This document shows, in pieces, positions 25,919 through 34,254 of a DNA stretch of 64,000 bases. The notes under the pieces were generated by a model. It ran no database searches and was not told the origin of the DNA. It saw only the letters and a list, made by a program, of their open reading frames with translations. The stretch spans positions 362,153-426,152 of the forward strand of contig NZ_FOFF01000001.1 in assembly GCF_900110755.1 (NCBI RefSeq), read 5' to 3'. Made by a program: the position numbers and the translations under genes. Within the stretch, counting starts at the first letter, position 1. Every line of letters begins with the position of its first letter. The stretch is from Streptomyces sp. yr375. GTDB lineage: Bacteria; Actinomycetota; Actinomycetes; Streptomycetales; Streptomycetaceae.

Positions 25919-28312
25919 ATGGGTTCGCGCAGCACGCTCAGGCCACGAGAAGAACCGGACTCACCAGAAGAACAAGGCGAACAAGGAGTAAAGGGAGGGA
26001 AAGGAGCAGAAGGGGGGTGGGGAGGGGCGGAGGGGCTGGTCGGTCCGGGTTCGGGCACGGATGCGGGCGATGCCGATGGCGGTCGTGATGGCAGTGGCGA
26101 TGGTGAGGGCGATGGTTCGGGGGAGGGTCGCCGCTCGGCCTCTCCCTGGCGGGTGTTGTGCGTCGCCGCCCTGTTCGCCGTGGTCTGCGCGCTCTTCGCC
26201 GGCGGCTCCTTCGACCGGCTGGGTCAGGGTGGCTACACCCCGGGGACGACCGAGGCCGAGCGGGCCGATCGGGTGTTGGCCCGTCAATTCGCGGTGCCTA
26301 CCGACGACTTGGTCCTGTTGATCCGTACGCCCGGATCCACGGACGAGCCCCGCACCCGGACGGCCGGAGCGGCCTTCACCGAGCGCGTCGCCCATCTGCG
26401 GGGGGTGCGCCGGGTCGCGTCGTACTGGACCACGGGCGACCCCGCGCTGCGCTCGCACGACGGCCGATCGGCTCTCGCCGTCGTCGAGTTGCGGGGCAGC
26501 GAGTCGGACCGGGTGCGGACGGCGGGCCGTATCGTGCCCCAACTCACCGGAGGCCAGGGGGTGTTGGAGGTGTCGGCCACGGGTCTGGCGTGGGGCAGGT
26601 ACGAAGCCGTCCAGCAGAGCCGGTTCGATCTGGTGCGCTCCGAACTGATCGCGGCCCCGCTGGTGCTCCTGGTACTCGTGGCGGCCTACGGATCCCTCGT
26701 GGCCACCCTCGTGCCGATGGTCATCGGCCTGCTGTCGGTGGCCGGCGGACTCGCCGCACTGCGGCTGCTCAGCCAGTTCATGGAGGTCTCGGCGTTCGCC
26801 GCCAACATCACCACCGCGCTGAGCTTCGGGCTGGCCGTCGACTACGGACTGTTCCTCGTGGCGCGGTACCGCGAGAGCCGCGCCGCCGGGCTGGCCGAGC
26901 GGTCGGCGATCGCCGAGACCGTCCGCACGGCGGGCCGCACCGTCCTCTTCTCCGCGCTCACCGTGGCGCTGGCCCTCGGCGCGCTGCTGCTTCTGCCGAT
27001 GCCCTTCCTGAGGTCTCTGGCCTGTGCCGGGATCACCGTCGTGGCCCTCTCCGCCGCAGCCGCGCTGGGCGTGGTGCCGGCCCTCCTCGCCGTGCTGGGC
27101 CCGCACCTGGACCGCGGTGACCTGTGGCGCGTGATGCGGCGCGGGAACCGGCGCCGGGCCGGTGCGGCGTCCGCCGAGAGCCCCGGGTGGCGGCGCGTCG
27201 GACTGGCCGTGGCGCGCAGACCCGTACTGATCGGCGGCGGGTGCTGTCTGCTCCTCGCCGCCATGGCACTGCCCTTCGGCCACGCCACGTTCGGCCTCGT
27301 GGACGAGCGGACGCTGCCCGCGTCGGCCTCCTCCCACGGCACGGCGGACCGCGTCACCGCAGACTTCGCCCACTCGCCCGACCGGGGCCTGAAACTCGTC
27401 CTGACCCCGCCCGCCCGCACCGAGCGCACCCCGGACACCGCCGTGACCGACTACGCGCTGCGGCTCTCCCGGCTGCCCGGTGTCACCGACGTGCACGCGT
27501 CCTCGGGCGTCTACCGTGCCGGGCGGCGCATCGCGCCCCCGACGCGCGCGTCGGACGCCTACCGCGCCCGGGACGCGGCCCTGCTGACGCTCACCGCACC
27601 CCAGGCACCCGGCAGCCCGGCCGCCGAACGCCTCGTCACAGCCGTCCGGGCGCTGCCCGCCCCGGGGTCCGTGCTGGTCGGCGGCCCGGTCGCGCTCTCG
27701 GTTGACGCCACGCAGGCGATGGCGCGCGCTCTGCCGACGGCCGGCCTGGCCATGCTCATCAGTACGTTCGTGCTGCTTCTGCTCTTCACCCGGTCGCTGC
27801 TGCTGCCGGTCAAGGCCCTCCTGGTCGGGCTGCTGAGCCTGACGGCGAGCTTCGGCGCGATCGTGCTGGTCTTCCAGGACCACCACGCGACATGGCTGGT
27901 CGGCGACTTCACCCCGACCGGCACCCTGGAGACCAGCATCCCGCCCCTGCTGTTCTGCATCGCCTTCGGGCTCTCCGTCGACTACGAACTCCTCCTGCTC
28001 TCCCGGGTCAGGGAGCACTACCTCGCCCACGGCGACAACCGCGCGGCCGTGGTGTTCGGCCTCGCCCGCACCGGACGCCTGGTCACCGCCTCCGCCCTGG
28101 TCGTGGCCGTCAGCATGGGCGCGCTGGTGCTGTCCGGGATCACCTCGCTCAAGATCCTCGGCTTCGGCCTGGCTCTCGCCGTCCTGGTGGACGCCACCCT
28201 CGTCCGAGGCATCCTGGTACCCGCCGCGATGTGCCTGGCGGGCCGCGCCAACTGGTGGTTCCCGTCGATCACACGTCGGCGATCCGGCGATCCGGCGGGT
28301 GCGGGGGAGTAG
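25919..28312 (+). CDS. MMPL/RND-family lipid exporter
   Basis: A 797-residue MMPL-type transporter. After a Gly/Glu/Asp-rich cytoplasmic tail (about 65 residues) comes a first helix (VLCVAALFAVVCALFAGG), an extracytoplasmic loop and a bundle of five helices with LSFGLAVDYGLFLVARYRE. The second half repeats this with IAFGLSVDYELLLLSRVREHY. The GLAVDYG/GLSVDYE motifs carry the proton-relay Asp residues. The ATG at 25919 has GGAGG 6 bases upstream. MMPL proteins export lipids or pigments. The divergent acyltransferase (93 bp away) suggests it exports the product of that run. Confidence 0.9.
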   Translation: MGSRSTLRPREEPDSPEEQGEQGVKGGKGAEGGWGGAEGLVGPGSGTDAGDADGGRDGSGDGEGDGSGEGRRSASPWRVLCVAALFAVVCALFAGGSFDRLGQGGYTPGTTEAERADRVLARQFAVPTDDLVLLIRTPGSTDEPRTRTAGAAFTERVAHLRGVRRVASYWTTGDPALRSHDGRSALAVVELRGSESDRVRTAGRIVPQLTGGQGVLEVSATGLAWGRYEAVQQSRFDLVRSELIAAPLVLLVLVAAYGSLVATLVPMVIGLLSVAGGLAALRLLSQFMEVSAFAANITTALSFGLAVDYGLFLVARYRESRAAGLAERSAIAETVRTAGRTVLFSALTVALALGALLLLPMPFLRSLACAGITVVALSAAAALGVVPALLAVLGPHLDRGDLWRVMRRGNRRRAGAASAESPGWRRVGLAVARRPVLIGGGCCLLLAAMALPFGHATFGLVDERTLPASASSHGTADRVTADFAHSPDRGLKLVLTPPARTERTPDTAVTDYALRLSRLPGVTDVHASSGVYRAGRRIAPPTRASDAYRARDAALLTLTAPQAPGSPAAERLVTAVRALPAPGSVLVGGPVALSVDATQAMARALPTAGLAMLISTFVLLLLFTRSLLLPVKALLVGLLSLTASFGAIVLVFQDHHATWLVGDFTPTGTLETSIPPLLFCIAFGLSVDYELLLLSRVREHYLAHGDNRAAVVFGLARTGRLVTASALVVAVSMGALVLSGITSLKILGFGLALAVLVDATLVRGILVPAAMCLAGRANWWFPSITRRRSGDPAGAGE

Positions 28313-28326
28313 GACGACGCGGCGGG

Positions 28327-28974
28327 TCAGGTAGCGCCCGGCGCGCCGCTTCCGTCGTAGTCCTGTTCCTCTTCCTCCTGGTAGGAGTAGCGCTGCTCTT
28401 GCCACGGGTCGGCGATGTTGTGGTAGCCGCGTTCCTCCCAGAAGCCGCGCCGGTCGGCCGTCAGGTACTCGATGCCGCGCAGCCACTTGGGGCCCTTGTA
28501 GCCGAACAGGTGGGGCACGACCAGGCGAAGGGGGAAGCCGTGTTCGGCGGTGAGGGCCTCGCCGTTGTGGTGCGTGGCCATGAGCGTCCGGGGCGAGGTG
28601 AAGTCGCTCAGGCGCAGGTTGGCGGAGTAGCCGTACTCCGCCCACGCCATGACGTGCGTGACCTTCGGTGCGGGCGGGGCCAGGTCCAGGACGGTCGCGG
28701 CGGGGATCCCGTACCACTCGTGCCCGGTGGACGTGGGGCCGCTCGCGCAGTGCAGGTCGGCGACGACCGTGACGCGGGGGAGCGCGGCCAGATCGTCGAA
28801 GACCCACTCGTGCGTCTCGCCGGAGGCGGTGGCGCCGAAGACGCGCAGGTTCCAGCGTTCGGGCCGGAAGCGGGGGACGGGGCCGTAGTGCGAGACGGGC
28901 CAGCCGTGCACGGGACGCTGTCCGGGCGGCACCCGCCCGGACGCCTCGGCCTCGGAGAAACCTTCGTCGTCCAC
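28327..28974 (-). CDS. Molybdopterin-dependent oxidoreductase (YedY/sulfite-oxidase-like)
   Basis: A 215-residue protein with the sulfite-oxidase molybdopterin fold. It has the Mo-ligand Cys in VVADLHCASG, then MAWAEYGYSANLRL, GFPLRLVVPHLFGYKGPKWLRGIEYL and a C-terminal GFWEERGYHNIADPW. No export signal is visible, so it appears cytoplasmic. A GTG at 28974 is preferred, with AGAGG at suitable spacing; a GTG at 28983 is also possible. It is convergent with the MMPL gene. Substrate unknown. Confidence 0.85.
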   Translation of the reverse strand: MDDEGFSEAEASGRVPPGQRPVHGWPVSHYGPVPRFRPERWNLRVFGATASGETHEWVFDDLAALPRVTVVADLHCASGPTSTGHEWYGIPAATVLDLAPPAPKVTHVMAWAEYGYSANLRLSDFTSPRTLMATHHNGEALTAEHGFPLRLVVPHLFGYKGPKWLRGIEYLTADRRGFWEERGYHNIADPWQEQRYSYQEEEEQDYDGSGAPGAT

Positions 28975-29063
28975 GGCCCGCACCCTCTCTCGCCCTACGG
29001 CCTGCTGTCCCGTGCAGAGTAAACGCTCACTCCGCGTGACTCGGACTCAGACTCGGGCTTGGC

Positions 29064-29477
29064 TCAGGCCTGGATCAGGTCCCCCGGGCTGCTCGCCGGG
29101 GCCGCGGCGGCGGTGGCGGCGGCGGTTCGACGGCGGGCGACGGCTCCGGAGACCCAGTACCCGACGATCATCACGGCGATGACGGCGATGGTCTCGCCGG
29201 TGCCCCACAGCCAGGTGGAGGCGTCGGCCTCCTTGGGGGCCAGCTTGGGCAGTTCGTCGAGCGCGATCGAGGAGTGCTCGGCCACTTCGGCCTGGTACGC
29301 CTGGTTGCGGGCCGAGCCGTGCAGGAAGGGGGCGACGAACAGCAGGGCGAGCCCGAGCAGCGTCTCGACGGTGATCACGATCGGGAACTCGCGGACGAGG
29401 AGGGTGCGCAGGGGGCGTTCGTCACCGGCGGCGCGCAGCGCGTCGACGCGCGGATGCAGCCAGAACTGGTTGAGCAC
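29064..29477 (-). pseudogene. Truncated membrane protein, C-terminal part only
   Basis: A 137-residue frame beginning at a GTG at 29477 with LNQFWLHPRVDALRAAGDE, which reads like the interior of a longer protein. Two membrane helices follow (FPIVITVETLLGLALLFVAPFL and TIAVIAVMIVGYWVSGAV). The arrangement resembles the C-terminus of CopD-like copper-resistance membrane proteins, but I am not sure of the family. It ends exactly where a second truncated gene begins on the other strand, so I judge it a fragment left by a rearrangement. No ribosome-binding site precedes the GTG. Confidence 0.5.
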
Positions 29478-29478
29478 G

Positions 29479-29988
29479 ATGGCCGCCGACGTCCTGCATG
29501 TCGGCCTCGGCGTGCCCTATGCATTCTCGACCCCGTTCTTCATGGCCGCGCTGGCTGCCGTCTTCGTCCTCTGGTATCGCAGCGAACGCACTCTGTCCAT
29601 CCACAGCATCCACACCCGGCGACGCGAGACCTTCTACTGGGCCGCCGTGCTGGCCACCTTCGCGCTGGGCACCGCCGCGGGCGATCTGACCGCCACGATC
29701 GGCTTCGGTTACCTGGGCTCCATCGTTCTGTACGCAGCCGCGATCGCCGTTCCGGCCGTCGCTCACCGCTGGGGCGGCCTGAACGCAGTCGTCGCTTTCT
29801 GGGCGGCGTACGTCATCACCCGCCCGCTCGGCGCCTCCGTCGCCGACTGGATGGCTGTCGGCCACGACCGGGGTGGACTCGACCTCGGCCTGGGGCCGGT
29901 CACGCTGTCCTGGACGGTGGCCATCCTGGGCTTCGTCGGCTATCTGGCGGCCTCTCGCAAGGACATCCGGCACGACGTCGAGCAGTGA
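29479..29988 (+). pseudogene. Truncated COG4705-like membrane protein (C-terminal two thirds)
   Basis: The 169-residue frame is clearly homologous to the C-terminal part of the protein at 36404-37243. Both share VWYR-ERTLSIHSI, TFALGTAAGDL, GLNAV, TRPLGAS and a final LAxxRKD. The N-terminal half, with the first membrane segments (KVPEVTAYFWIIK, VGETAADLLNE in the intact copy), is missing. The frame begins within two bases of the GTG of the leftward fragment, so a breakpoint lies at about 29478. No promoter or ribosome-binding site is visible; expression is unlikely. Confidence 0.75.
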
Positions 29989-29993
29989 TGCGC

Positions 29994-30528
29994 GTCTGAC
30001 GACTAATCGTGCCCCGGGGATGTGTTCGGGGTCGTACGTCACCTCGCCGCCGCCGCCGTCGGCGCTGCGTGCGAGGCGTCGAGCCAGCGGCAGCTCGAGG
30101 CCGGCACCGTGGTGTCCGTCGCCCGGATCCGCACGTTGACCGGGCTCGAAGAGCCGTGAGGCGAACGGGCGCGGTACGCCGGGCCCGTCGTTGATGACCT
30201 CGACGTGTATGCCGTCGGGTGTGCGGTAGGCGCGGACGGCGACCTTGGAGTGGGCCACCAGAGGTGGGCCGTCGGCGGTGACTGTCAAGTGAGCTGACAC
30301 GTCCGGCAGTTCGGTGAGTCGTCGTAGCGCGGGCAATACCTCGGGGGTGCTCGGCGCGGTGAGTGTCCCGCCACCGAGACCGCCACCGATCTCGGCCTGA
30401 ATCTCTGCCGGAGTCGGCGTCCGGTCCGCCGTCCACAGGGCCGCGAGCCCCTCGCTCTCCAGTTCACCGGCGTTACGCCGTTCGGCTCTGCCCCGCGGGC
30501 CCGTGCCGGCCAGGACTGAGACCTTCAA
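29994..30528 (-). pseudogene. Composite remnant: histidine-kinase ATPase end behind an unrelated start
   Basis: One leftward frame reads MKVSVLAGTGPRGRAERR and LESEGLAALWTADR, like the start of a luciferase-like oxidoreductase. It then passes into a histidine-kinase C-terminus (VEVINDGPGVP, RLFEPGQR, GAGLELPLARRLA, GEVTYDPEHIPGARLVVR). The kinase lacks its sensor, phosphoacceptor His and N-box. The open frame runs on past the kinase end to 29422 through the next fragment, so there is no proper stop. I read this as two broken genes fused by deletion. The kinase part is clear; the first part is tentative. Confidence 0.55.
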
Positions 30529-30602
30529 CGTGTAGCGGTGTGACGGCCCCGGGCACCGTCCTTGGCGTGGACCCTACGGGCTGTAGGAGTAAGGGGTGAG
30601 TG

Positions 30603-32123
30603 ATGCGAGACGGCCCGCAGGCCACGGACAGGTCGGCCACGTCGACCGGCCCGCGCAGGCCCGACCCGCCGATGGCCGTTCGCTTCCCTCCTCGATCCCG
30701 CCGCGAGGTGGCGCTCGCGGTCGTGGCCGGCGCCTTCACTCTGGCCCAACTCCTCCTCGTGCGACCGGGGATGGGTCTCGGCTGGGACGAGTCGGTCTAC
30801 GTCAGCCAGCTCTCACCCCATGCGCCGGCCGCGTTCTTCAGCGCCCCGCGCGCCCGCGGTGTCCCGCTGCTGGTGGCGCCGGTCGCCGCCTGGTCGTCGT
30901 CCACCACACTGCTGCGGATCTACCTGGCCGTCCTGTCCGGCCTCGCCCTCTTCCTCGCGCTGCGCGCCTGGCGGGGCGTCCGTCCCGCCCGGGTGCTCGC
31001 TACCGGGGGCGCCTTGTTCGCCACCTTGTGGGTGACGCTGTTCTACGGCCCGCAGGCCATGCCCAACTACTGGGTCGCGGTCGGCGCCCTGGCCGGCGCG
31101 GGCTGCTTCCTGCGCGCCCAGGCGAACCGCTTCGACCGCACGGCCCTGTGGGGCGTGGGCCTGAGCGCAGCGCTGATGGCCTGGATGCGCCCCACGGACG
31201 CGGTATGGGCGACCCTGCCCCTGCTCGCCTTGCTGCTGTGTGTACGGCGGTGGCGGCGCCCCGCGCTGCTGGTGGCGCTGGTCGGCGGTCTCGCGGCCGG
31301 GGCGGCCGAGTGGGTGATCGAGGCGTACGTCTCCTACGGCGGACTGGCGCAACGTCTGTCCGACGCGTCCCGCATCCAGGGCGGCCTCGGCTGGAACATC
31401 GCCGTCGGAGACCAACTGCGCGCTCTGGGCGGACGTACCCTGTGCCGCCCGTGCACCGGCGCCGCGCCCGCTGTCCTGGAGACCCTGTGGTGGTACGTCC
31501 TGCCGCTGCTCGCCGCCCTCACGGCCGTGTTCGCCGTCCGCGCCCGTCGCCCCGCCGCCACGCTCGTACCGTTGGCCTGCGCCGCCTCCGCGGCCTTCCC
31601 GTACCTCTTCATGATCGGCTATGCGGCACCCCGCTTCCTGCTGCCCGCCTATGCGCTGCTCGCCCTTCCGGTCGCCGATCTTCTGGTGCACCTGGTCCGG
31701 GCGCCCGGACGGATCCGTCGGCCGCTGACCGTGGCGCTGCTGACGCTCGCCCTGGCGGGGCATGTGGCCGTACAGCTCGTGGTGCTGGAGGACACCGTGC
31801 GGCGTACCACCGCCGCCCACCGCGAGTGGGCCGCCGTCGCCGCCGGGCTGCACCGGCTGGGCGTCCGTCCGCCCTGTCTGGTCACCGGAAAGAACAACGT
31901 CCCGATCGCCTACTACGCAGGCTGCTCCTCCGCGGCGACCGTCGGTCACGACGCCAACACCACGTCGGCCGGCATCCGGCGGACCGCCCTCCGGCTGCCC
32001 ACCGCCACGCTCGTGGCACCGGGCGGTGGCCCGCCCGCGTACACCCGTTCCTGGACCCCGCACCGGGTGGCCGACCTGCGCGTGTACGTCGCACCTGCCC
32101 CGGCGGCGGGAGGACGGCAGTGA
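30603..32123 (+). CDS. Integral membrane GT-C-like glycosyltransferase
   Basis: A 506-residue membrane protein with about ten or more hydrophobic segments. The first loop after helix 1 has GLGWDESVYVSQL, matching the acidic DE motif of GT-C enzymes that use polyprenyl-phosphate sugars (PMT/ArnT type). A MPNYWVAVGAL segment and WMRPTDAVWATLPLL fit the same superfamily. A soluble C-terminal portion follows the last helix (about 400-506). Starts at GTG 30600 or ATG 30603; AAGGGG is upstream. No partner genes adjoin, so the acceptor is unknown. Confidence 0.68.
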   Translation: MRDGPQATDRSATSTGPRRPDPPMAVRFPPRSRREVALAVVAGAFTLAQLLLVRPGMGLGWDESVYVSQLSPHAPAAFFSAPRARGVPLLVAPVAAWSSSTTLLRIYLAVLSGLALFLALRAWRGVRPARVLATGGALFATLWVTLFYGPQAMPNYWVAVGALAGAGCFLRAQANRFDRTALWGVGLSAALMAWMRPTDAVWATLPLLALLLCVRRWRRPALLVALVGGLAAGAAEWVIEAYVSYGGLAQRLSDASRIQGGLGWNIAVGDQLRALGGRTLCRPCTGAAPAVLETLWWYVLPLLAALTAVFAVRARRPAATLVPLACAASAAFPYLFMIGYAAPRFLLPAYALLALPVADLLVHLVRAPGRIRRPLTVALLTLALAGHVAVQLVVLEDTVRRTTAAHREWAAVAAGLHRLGVRPPCLVTGKNNVPIAYYAGCSSAATVGHDANTTSAGIRRTALRLPTATLVAPGGGPPAYTRSWTPHRVADLRVYVAPAPAAGGRQ

Positions 32124-32329
32124 ACGCCACCGGCGTTCCCCTCTCGGGGGATGCTGCGCTCTCCCGGTGACGCGGAGCGCGAGCCCTCCTCGCGCATGAG
32201 CGGGCCCGTCTCCGCGGCCGCCACCGTCTCTTCCAGGCACAGCGTGGGCGGGGCACCCGACGCAGCGGCCGGACGACTGCTGCCACCGTCGTGAAGGCGA
32301 CGAACACGGAAAGCACCGCAGGTAGTTGC

Positions 32330-32347
32330 GTAGTACCGGGGTACTAC
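32330..32347 (+). promoter_or_regulatory. 18-bp palindrome upstream of the ABC-HK-RR operon
   Basis: GTAGTACC and GGTACTAC flank a GG centre. It lies 115 bp upstream of the ABC ATPase start, in a gap (32124-32461) that otherwise holds no gene. NarL-family regulators often bind such two-fold sites, so it may be the autoregulatory site of the response regulator at 35550. Confidence 0.6.
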
Positions 32348-32461
32348 CCGCCCCGCGCGGTTCAGCCTCCCGGTACCACCGGATTGGGGTGATGCGGCAC
32401 TTAGCGTTGCCAGTGAGGTGTCCGAAGCGACGGGCGCCGGAGCCCGACAGGGAGAACGCGA

Positions 32462-33400
32462 ATGATCGACGCACGGCAGTTGACCAAGAGGTACGGCGAG
32501 AAGACGGCCGTCGACGGGCTGGACTTCGTCGTGAAGCCGGGCACGGTGACCGGATTTCTGGGGCCCAACGGCGCGGGCAAGTCCACGACCATGCGCATGA
32601 TCGTCGGCCTCGACGCCCCGACCAGCGGCTCTGTCACCGTGAACAGCCACCACTACGCCCGCCACCAGGCACCCCTCCAGGAGGTCGGCGCCCTTCTGGA
32701 GGCGAAGTCGGTCCACCCGGGCCGCTCGGCGTACAACCACCTCAGGGCCCTCGCGCTCACCCACGGCATTCCGCGCCGCCGGGTCGACGAGGTCATCGAC
32801 CTCGCCGGACTCGGCAGCGTGGCGAAGAAGCGGGCCGGCGCCTTCTCCCTCGGGATGGGCCAGCGACTGGGCATCGCGGCGGCGCTGCTGGGCGATCCGC
32901 AGACGGTGATGCTGGACGAGCCGGTCAACGGGCTGGACCCGGAGGGCGTGCTCTGGATCCGCAACCTGCTGACGGGGCTCGCCGACGAGGGCCGGACGGT
33001 GTTCGTGTCCTCGCACCTGATGAGCGAGATGGCCCTGGTCGCGGACCACCTGATCATCGTGGGACGCGGCCGGCTGCTGGCCGACACCACCGTGGCGGAC
33101 CTGATCCGCGAGGCGGGCGGCGACACGGTGAAGGTGGCGACCCAGGACCCGGCGCGGCTGCGGGACGTGCTGGCCGGGCCGGGCGTCGACGTCACCGGCC
33201 GGATCGGCTCCGAGGAGCTGCAGGTGACCGGGCTGACCGCCCGCGAGATCGGACTGAAGGCGGCCGAGCACGGGATCGCGCTGTTCGAGCTGAGCGCGCG
33301 GACCGTGTCCCTGGAGGAGGCGTTCATGGACCTGACCAGGGACGCCGTGGAGTACCACGGCTCCACGAACGCGACCGAGACCCTTGGGAGGCCCGCATGA
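32462..33400 (+). CDS. ABC transporter ATP-binding protein
   Basis: A 312-residue ABC ATPase of the drug-export/bacitracin type. Walker A is GPNGAGKSTTMRMI near 38-51. The signature is FSLGMGQRLGIAAAL (GxGQ variant of LSGGQ), Walker B is TVMLDEPVNGLDPEG, and the switch His is in VFVSSHLMSEM. The C-terminal 90 residues form the accessory domain typical of this group. Start has GGGAG upstream. It overlaps the permease gene by 4 bases (ATGA). Confidence 0.93.
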   Translation: MIDARQLTKRYGEKTAVDGLDFVVKPGTVTGFLGPNGAGKSTTMRMIVGLDAPTSGSVTVNSHHYARHQAPLQEVGALLEAKSVHPGRSAYNHLRALALTHGIPRRRVDEVIDLAGLGSVAKKRAGAFSLGMGQRLGIAAALLGDPQTVMLDEPVNGLDPEGVLWIRNLLTGLADEGRTVFVSSHLMSEMALVADHLIIVGRGRLLADTTVADLIREAGGDTVKVATQDPARLRDVLAGPGVDVTGRIGSEELQVTGLTAREIGLKAAEHGIALFELSARTVSLEEAFMDLTRDAVEYHGSTNATETLGRPA

Positions 33401-34236
33401 GCACCATCACCGCACCCGCCGAGGAACCCCGGACCGCCCTCGTCCGCCCCGCCTACCGGGTGACCGGACGGCGCGTGCTCGCCTCCGAATGGGCCAAGCT
33501 GTGGTCCCTGCGCTCGACCTGGATCACCCTGGGCCTCGGCCTGCTGTTCCTGGTGGCCTTCGGACTGATCTCCGCGAGCCGCTACACGTCGGGGATCAAC
33601 TCCGGCCACATGGATCGCGACTTCGCCGATTCGACGGCCGTGAGCCTGTCCCTCTTCGGTACGAACTTCGCCCAGCTCGCCCTCGGCGTGCTCGGCGTGC
33701 TGGTCACGGCGGGGGAGTACTCGACCGGCATGATCCGCTCGACGCTCGCGGCGGTCCCCCGACGGCTGCCCGTGCTGTGGTCCAAGGCGGCCGTGTTCGG
33801 GCTGGTCGCGCTGGCCGTGGGGACCGTAGGCGGGTTCGTGGCCTTCCTGATCGGGAGCGGAATCGTCTCCGGCACGCCCGCGGCCATGAGCCTCTCGCAC
33901 GCCGGCGTCCTGCGGAGCCTGCTGGGCGCGGGGCTCTACCTCGGCCTGGTCGGAGTGATCGGCACCGCCCTGGGTGCGCTGCTGAGGTCGGTGGCCGGCG
34001 GGATCTCGGTGCTGGTGGCCGCCCTGATGCTGATCCCGGGACTGATCTCCCTGCTGCCGAGCTCCTGGCAGGACGACATCAGCCCCTACCTGCCGTCCAA
34101 CGCGGGCGAGGCGATGTTCGCCCTGACACACGACTCCACGACCCTGTCGCCGGGCGCCGGACTGCTGGTCTTCCTCTGCTGGACGGCGCTGGCACTGGGC
34201 GGCGCGGCCTACCGGCTGGCGCGCACCGACGCCTGA
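33397..34236 (+). CDS. ABC transporter permease (ABC-2 type)
   Basis: A 279-residue permease with six hydrophobic segments. Family marks include RVLASEWAKLWSLRSTWITLGLG near residue 30, VLVTAGEYSTGMIRSTLAAVPRR and a C-terminal LLVFLCWTALALGGAAYRL. It forms an exporter with the overlapping ATPase. The histidine kinase gene starts 18 bp downstream, so ABC, kinase and regulator form one operon, as in peptide-antibiotic detoxification modules. The substrate is unknown. Confidence 0.9.
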   Translation: MSTITAPAEEPRTALVRPAYRVTGRRVLASEWAKLWSLRSTWITLGLGLLFLVAFGLISASRYTSGINSGHMDRDFADSTAVSLSLFGTNFAQLALGVLGVLVTAGEYSTGMIRSTLAAVPRRLPVLWSKAAVFGLVALAVGTVGGFVAFLIGSGIVSGTPAAMSLSHAGVLRSLLGAGLYLGLVGVIGTALGALLRSVAGGISVLVAALMLIPGLISLLPSSWQDDISPYLPSNAGEAMFALTHDSTTLSPGAGLLVFLCWTALALGGAAYRLARTDA

Positions 34237-34254
34237 CACCGGCACCATGGACAG

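Noticed and set aside
20321..28312. Type II polyketide or aryl polyene cluster
   Set aside because: Only one ketosynthase is present, with no chain-length factor, ketoreductase, dehydratase, acyltransferase or aromatic acid ligase; calling a known class would overreach.
25961..28807. Leftward open frame of 948 codons
   Set aside because: Antisense to the MMPL gene, rich in Arg, Gly and Gln without motifs; a shadow frame.
29422..30528. A single intact 368-residue gene
   Set aside because: The frame fuses unrelated pieces and runs antisense through the truncated membrane-protein fragment; better read as a composite remnant.
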